From assembly GCF_003369795.1 (NCBI RefSeq), contig NZ_CP026730.1, positions 6,439,001 to 6,503,000 of the forward strand: a stretch of DNA of 64,000 nucleotides, in the 5' to 3' direction. Below are positions 59,869 through 64,000 of this stretch, piece after piece. The translations under genes were made by a program, and so were the position numbers. Positions within the stretch are counted from its first letter, which is position 1; each line of letters opens with the position of its first letter. The notes beneath the pieces were generated by a model. It saw only the letters and a list, made by a program, of their open reading frames with translations, ran no database searches and was not told where the DNA came from. This DNA comes from Streptomyces sp. CB09001 (GTDB lineage: Bacteria; Actinomycetota; Actinomycetes; Streptomycetales; Streptomycetaceae).

Positions 59869-62589
59869 GTGGGGACGAGTGACGAGGAGATCGACCGGCT
59901 GCTCGGCAAACTGACACCACGTGCCCGCGCGCTGCTGCTGAACGGCGCCACGACCTGGCGCACGAGGGCGGAACCGGCGGTGGGCCTCAGGGAGTTGGTG
60001 ATGTCGGACGGCCCGTCGGGCGTACGGGGCGAGGCCTGGGACGAACGGAGCACCTCCCTCCTGCTGCCCTCCGCCTCGGCGCTCGCCGCCACCTGGGACG
60101 ACGCACTGGTCGAGGACCTCGGCGGCCTGCTCGCCGCCGAGGCCCGGCGCAAGGGCGTGGACGTCCTCCTCGCCCCGACCTTGAACCTGCACCGCAGCCC
60201 GCTGGGCGGCCGGCACTTCGAGTGCCTCTCCGAGGACCCCGAGCTGACCGGCCGGATCGGCGCCGCGCTGGTCCGCGGGATCCAGGCGCACGGCGTGGCC
60301 GCCACCGCCAAGCACTACGTGGCCAACGACTCCGAGACCGACCGCCTCACCGTCGACGTGCGAGTGGGCGAACGGGCGCTGCGGGAGGTCTACCTCGCCC
60401 CCTTCGAGGCGGCGGTGGCCGCCGGGGTCCGGCTCGTCATGGCGGGGTACAACGCGGTCAACGGCACCACGATGACCGCGAACGCCCTGCTCACCGACCC
60501 ACTGAAGAGCGAGTGGGGCTTCGACGGCGTCGTCGTCTCCGACTGGGGCGCCGTGCGCGGCACCGCCGACACCGCCCGCGCCGGTCTCGACCTCGCCATG
60601 CCGGGCCCCGACGGCCCCTGGGGTGAGGCGCTGGCCCGCGCGGTGGCCGAGGGCGGCGTGCCCGAGGCGGCCGTCGACGACAAGGCACGGCGCCTGCTGC
60701 GACTCGCGGCGTGGCTGGGCGCGTTGGACGAGCGCGACGCGTTCCGGACGCGGGACCCGGACAGACCGGCTGCCTCGGCGGTCCCGCTTCTGCCGTCCGG
60801 CGCGAGGGATGCGTCGGTCATGCCTCTCCCGTGCGGCGCGGAGGGCCCGCCGTACCGGGATCCGTCGCCTGGCGTGGAGGGATCGCCGGGCCGGGGGGCG
60901 GGGGTCTCATCGACTTCGGCCGTCTCGCCGGGTGTGGACGGTGCGGCGCGCCGGGCTCCGTGGCCCGGTGCGGAGGGCTTCCCGGACCGGGGCCCGGCGC
61001 ACGGTGCGGAGCCGTCCGGGCCCGGTCCGCGGTGTGCCGGGGACGCCCGGGCGCTGGTGCGTCGTGCCGTCGCCGCCGGTGCCGTGCTGCTGGCCAACAG
61101 GGGCGTCCTGCCGCTCGACCCCGAGCGCCTCGGGACCGTCGCCGTGATCGGCGCGCACGCTCTGCGGACCCGTACCCAGGGCGGCGGCAGCGCGGGCGTC
61201 TTTCCCCGGGACGAGGTGTCGGTTCTCGACGGCATCCGGGCCGAACTGCGCGGCCGGGCCCGCGTCGTGCACGTCCCAGGCCCCCGGCCGGACGGTCCCG
61301 CACCTCCAGTGGACCCGGACACCTGCACCGACCCGCGTTCGGGGCTGCCCGGCGTCCTGCTGCGGATGCTCGACGCGGACGGCCGCGAGTTGTACGCCGA
61401 ACGGCGCCGCGGCGGGCGTCTGCTGGAGCCCCGCCTGGTGCCGGGCGCGCACACCGTCGAGATCGGCGCCCGGCTGCGCCCCCGCACCGGCGGCTCCTGG
61501 TCCCTGGGCGTGGCCGGCTTCGGCCGGATGAGCCTGACGATGGACGGACGCACTCTGCTGGCGGGCGACTTCCCGCCGCCCACCGACGACCCGGCGGTGG
61601 TGCACGTCAACCCGCCCGCCCAGTACGTCACGGCCGACCTCACCGTCGGCCGGGACATCCTGGTGGTGGCCCGCCGCGAGCTGGCACCCGGCACCGGCCG
61701 GGCCACCGTCCTCGTCGCGGCCCCGCCCGCCCCGGACGTGACCGCGTCGCTCGCCCAGGCCGCCCGCGCGGCGCGTGCGGCGGACGCCGCTGTCGTGGTC
61801 GTCGGCACCACCGAGCACGGGGAGTCGGAGGGCTACGACCGTACGAGCCTGGCGCTCGGCGCCACCCAGGACGCGCTGGTCCGGGCCGTCGCGGCCGCCA
61901 ATCCGCGCACCGTCGCCGTCGTCAACAGCGGCGGCCCGGTGGAACTGCCCTGGCGGGAGCAGGCGGGCGCGGTGCTCCTGGCCTGGTTCCCCGGACAGGA
62001 GGGCGGCGGTGGACTGGCCGACGTGCTCTTCGGACGCGCCGAGCCAGGCGGCCGGCTGCCCACCACCTGGCCGGCGGTCCTCGCCGACGCGCCGGTCACC
62101 CGCACCCGCCCCGAGGGCGGCCGCCTCGACTACGACGAGGGCCTGCACCTCGGCCACCGGGGCTGGCTGCGCCACCACCGTCCGCCCGCCTACTGGTTCG
62201 GCCACGGGCTCGGCTACACCACGTGGCTGTACGAGGGGCTGACCGTCCCGCCGGTAGCCAGGGCGGGCGACGACCTCACCGTGCGCGTGCGGGTGCGCAA
62301 CACCGGTGCGCGGGCGGGCCGGGAGGTCGTCCAGGTGTACCTGGCCCGGCCCGCGTCGGCTCTCGACCGTCCCGCCCGGTGGCTCGCCGGGTACGTGGCG
62401 GTGCGGGCGCGCCCGGGGGAGGCGGTGACGGCGACGGTGCGCGTCCCGGCGCGGGCCCTGCGCCACTGGTCGGCGGCGGAGCACGCCTGGCACACGGAGG
62501 CGGGGCCCTGCCGGGTGCTGGCCGGGCGGTCGGCGGGGGACGTGCCGCTGGTCGCGGACCTGGAGGTGGTGCTGCCGTCGTCCGCGTGA
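59869..62589 (+). CDS. Glycoside hydrolase family 3 beta-glucosidase-like enzyme with PA14-like insert
   Basis: Cytoplasmic-looking (no signal peptide) enzyme of 906 residues. The N-terminal barrel has LVMSDGPSGVRGE, the KHYVANDSE segment (substrate Lys/His) and nucleophile Asp225 in GVVVSDWGAV. The second domain begins ALVRRAVAAGAVLLANRGVLPL; a PA14-like module (about 455-610; LVPGAHTVEIGARLRPRTGGSWSLGV) interrupts it; a fibronectin-III-like end follows. A Pro/Gly-rich stretch at about 291-391 with PGVEG-like repeats sits between the first two domains and is not part of the normal family. GTG 59869 follows GGAAGGGGGGAG. It should finish off oligosaccharides released by the secreted neighbours. 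Confidence 0.9.
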   Translation: MGTSDEEIDRLLGKLTPRARALLLNGATTWRTRAEPAVGLRELVMSDGPSGVRGEAWDERSTSLLLPSASALAATWDDALVEDLGGLLAAEARRKGVDVLLAPTLNLHRSPLGGRHFECLSEDPELTGRIGAALVRGIQAHGVAATAKHYVANDSETDRLTVDVRVGERALREVYLAPFEAAVAAGVRLVMAGYNAVNGTTMTANALLTDPLKSEWGFDGVVVSDWGAVRGTADTARAGLDLAMPGPDGPWGEALARAVAEGGVPEAAVDDKARRLLRLAAWLGALDERDAFRTRDPDRPAASAVPLLPSGARDASVMPLPCGAEGPPYRDPSPGVEGSPGRGAGVSSTSAVSPGVDGAARRAPWPGAEGFPDRGPAHGAEPSGPGPRCAGDARALVRRAVAAGAVLLANRGVLPLDPERLGTVAVIGAHALRTRTQGGGSAGVFPRDEVSVLDGIRAELRGRARVVHVPGPRPDGPAPPVDPDTCTDPRSGLPGVLLRMLDADGRELYAERRRGGRLLEPRLVPGAHTVEIGARLRPRTGGSWSLGVAGFGRMSLTMDGRTLLAGDFPPPTDDPAVVHVNPPAQYVTADLTVGRDILVVARRELAPGTGRATVLVAAPPAPDVTASLAQAARAARAADAAVVVVGTTEHGESEGYDRTSLALGATQDALVRAVAAANPRTVAVVNSGGPVELPWREQAGAVLLAWFPGQEGGGGLADVLFGRAEPGGRLPTTWPAVLADAPVTRTRPEGGRLDYDEGLHLGHRGWLRHHRPPAYWFGHGLGYTTWLYEGLTVPPVARAGDDLTVRVRVRNTGARAGREVVQVYLARPASALDRPARWLAGYVAVRARPGEAVTATVRVPARALRHWSAAEHAWHTEAGPCRVLAGRSAGDVPLVADLEVVLPSSA

Positions 62590-62607
62590 GAGCGGGGGAG
62601 AGCGAGG

Positions 62608-62621
62608 GGAGAGCGCTCTAC
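62608..62621. promoter_or_regulatory. LacI-type operator before the lacI-family gene
   Basis: GGAGAGCGCTCTAC differs from the perfect site at 56811-56824 by one base. It lies 34 bases before ATG 62655, fitting autoregulation of the repressor. Confidence 0.7.
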
Positions 62622-62654
62622 CACCCGCCGTGCGCCGCCGGTTAGGGTGCGGGC

Positions 62655-63695
62655 ATGAGCAGACAGGCCCCAACCCTGGAGGACGTGGCCCGGGAGGCCG
62701 GCGTCTCCCGGGCCACCGTCTCGCGGGTGGTCAACGGCGTCCGCAACGTGGACCCGGCCATCCAGGACCTGGTCCGCCGGGCCATCGAACGGACCGGGTA
62801 CGCGCCCAACCAGGCCGCCAGGCAGCTCGTCACCCGGCGCACGACGACCGTAGCCCTGGTCGTCTCGGGCGCGGGCGACGCCTCGGACACGGAGCAGAAC
62901 GCGTTCGCCACGCGGGTGTTCGCCGATCCGTTCTTCGGTCGCGTCGTCGGCGGCGTGGTCGGGCATCTGAGGCCGCGCAGGATGCACCCGGTGCTGATGT
63001 TCGCCGAGACGCCCGAGGCCAGGCAGGAGGTCGTGGCCTACCTCCGGCAGGGCGGCGCGGACGGTGCGCTGGTGGTGTCCACGCACCCCGACGACCCGCT
63101 GCCCGCGCTGCTCGCCGGCGCCGGACTGCCGGCCGTGCTGTTCGCCCGTCCGGGCCGCCCGGTGCCGCTCAGCTACGTCGACCTGGCCCACCGCGACGGC
63201 GGCCGGCTCGCGGCCGAGCACCTGATGGAGCGGGGGTGCCGCCGGGTGGCCACCGTCGCGGGCCCGCTGGCGGTCGCGGCCAGCCAGGAGCGCCTGGCCG
63301 GCTTCCGCGACACCCTGGCCCGGCACGGGCACCCCTACGTGCCGGTGGCCGAGGGCGGCTTCACCGTGGACAGCGGCATGGCCGCGATGACGTCACTGCT
63401 CGCCGAACACCCCGACACCGACGGCGTGTTCACCGCCAACGACCTGATGGCCCAGGGCGCCGTCCAGGTGCTGCGCGACCACGGACGCCGGGTGCCGCAG
63501 GACGTCGCGGTCGTCGGTTTCGACGACTCCAGCGTGGCCGTCACCTGCCGGCCCCGGCTGACCACCGTACGGCAGCCGGTGGAGGAGATGGCGGCCACGA
63601 TGGCACGCCTCCTCGACGACCACATCAAGGGCGTGCGCGGCGAGCCCACGTCGGTGATCTTCGACCCGGAGCTGGTGGTACGGGACTCGGCGTAG
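62655..63695 (+). CDS. LacI-family transcriptional repressor
   Basis: Sugar-responsive repressor of 346 residues. The HTH LEDVAREAGVSRATVSRVVNG (about 8-28) and hinge helix NQAARQLVTRRT are followed by a periplasmic-binding-type effector domain ending in the usual VVGFDDSSVAVTCRPRLTTVRQPVEEM. Start ATG 62655. Three GAGCGCTC-centred palindromes, in front of this gene and in the divergent region at 56.6-56.8 kb, make it the likely controller of the whole glycosidase locus, released by an oligosaccharide. Confidence 0.95.
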   Translation: MSRQAPTLEDVAREAGVSRATVSRVVNGVRNVDPAIQDLVRRAIERTGYAPNQAARQLVTRRTTTVALVVSGAGDASDTEQNAFATRVFADPFFGRVVGGVVGHLRPRRMHPVLMFAETPEARQEVVAYLRQGGADGALVVSTHPDDPLPALLAGAGLPAVLFARPGRPVPLSYVDLAHRDGGRLAAEHLMERGCRRVATVAGPLAVAASQERLAGFRDTLARHGHPYVPVAEGGFTVDSGMAAMTSLLAEHPDTDGVFTANDLMAQGAVQVLRDHGRRVPQDVAVVGFDDSSVAVTCRPRLTTVRQPVEEMAATMARLLDDHIKGVRGEPTSVIFDPELVVRDSA

Positions 63696-63722
63696 CGACC
63701 GGGACCCCGCGCCGGGGACCGG

Positions 63723-63998
63723 TCAGGGGATCGCGGCCTCGATGTGGGCGAGGTGGGCGGCGAGGATCTCGTCGAAAGCAGCGCCGCGGTCCGCGCCCAG
63801 CGGGCGGATCTCGCGGGCGAAGTGGGCCAGCGCGGGGAAGCGCCCGGGATCGGCGCCCAGCACCGCGACCCGGAACTGCTCCATGCCCTGCTCGTGCTCC
63901 TCGGTACCGACGGCGCCGAATCCGCCCTCGGCGGTGATCAGCGAGGAGATCAGGATCACCAGCCGGTGGTAGCACCCGGGGATCTCGTCGTCGGGCAG
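63723..63998 (-). CDS. C-terminal part of a probable TetR-family regulator, cut by the window edge
   Basis: The open frame runs from the right edge to a stop at 63723, about 91 residues, helical in character (LVILISSLITAEGGFGAVG; FPALAHFAREIRPLGADRG; FDEILAAHLAHIEAAIP). This resembles the ligand-binding half of TetR/AcrR regulators, but the DNA-binding end is outside the window, so the family is a guess. It converges on the lacI-family gene 27 bases away. Confidence 0.5.
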   Translation of the reverse strand: MPDDEIPGCYHRLVILISSLITAEGGFGAVGTEEHEQGMEQFRVAVLGADPGRFPALAHFAREIRPLGADRGAAFDEILAAHLAHIEAAIP

Positions 63999-64000
63999 GC

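Overview
The window is high-GC actinobacterial DNA, almost certainly from a Streptomyces. Coding is dense, starts are often GTG, neighbouring genes share ATGA or GTGA stop/start overlaps, and there are many Tat or Sec exported proteins and long GC-rich hairpins between genes. Gene order reminds me of the S. coelicolor/S. lividans chromosome around SCO6550-SCO6600; that is memory and was not checked.

Layout. 1-7.2 kb holds a truncated aldo/keto reductase, an acyl-CoA ligase, a DHA2-type exporter with a divergent Lrp-like regulator, and a LysR regulator with a divergent SBF-family transporter. 7.2-9.1 kb is a secreted sialidase. 9.4-16 kb, on the minus strand, is a five-gene NAD-type formate dehydrogenase operon: a PanE-like reductase, a molybdopterin subunit, a NuoE-NuoF fusion, an Fe-S subunit and FdhD. 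Divergent from it are an oxalate/formate-type transporter (OFA family) with a 50-residue partner, then a FabH homologue and a GntR/FadR regulator. 19.8-31.2 kb is a sugar unit: ROK regulator, ABC transporter, Gfo/Idh/MocA dehydrogenase, TIM-barrel isomerase, and a 1238-residue secreted protein with PQQ-type propeller, PKD, CBM, ThuA and DUF1080-like modules. 31.3-38.8 kb is a tightly coupled seven-gene cluster of the Ebo type in which an inositol-phosphate-synthase-like cyclase appears where other lineages have a dehydroquinate-synthase-like one. 38.9-41.6 kb holds a Tat-exported isomerase and a second OFA transporter. 41.7-50.7 kb is a divergon: oxc-frc-acyl-CoA ligase to the left, sucC-sucD-aldehyde dehydrogenase to the right. 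50.7-54.7 kb has a DUF2254 membrane protein, tRNA-Leu(GAG), and an EF-G paralogue preceded by a leader peptide. 54.8-63.7 kb is a polysaccharide locus (beta-helix protein, DUF1996 protein, GH2/5-like and GH3 enzymes, LacI regulator). A partial, probably TetR-like gene closes the window.

How the parts work together. Oxalate uptake (OFA), CoA transfer (Frc), decarboxylation (Oxc) and formate oxidation (FDH) form a complete oxalate-to-CO2 route. Its pieces lie at 9-19 kb and 40-51 kb. Three promoter regions, between panE and OFA, before the GntR gene, and between oxc and sucC, share a 15-bp motif, which points to one GntR-controlled regulon. The ROK unit carries a second shared motif (CTTTGTCC-N11-AAAGTTC) before the ROK gene and before the ThuA-type gene. 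The glycosidase locus carries GAGAGCGCTCTC palindromes suited to the LacI protein. I regard the split formate dehydrogenase, the variant Ebo cluster, the leader-controlled EF-G paralogue and the oxalate regulon as the most interesting parts.
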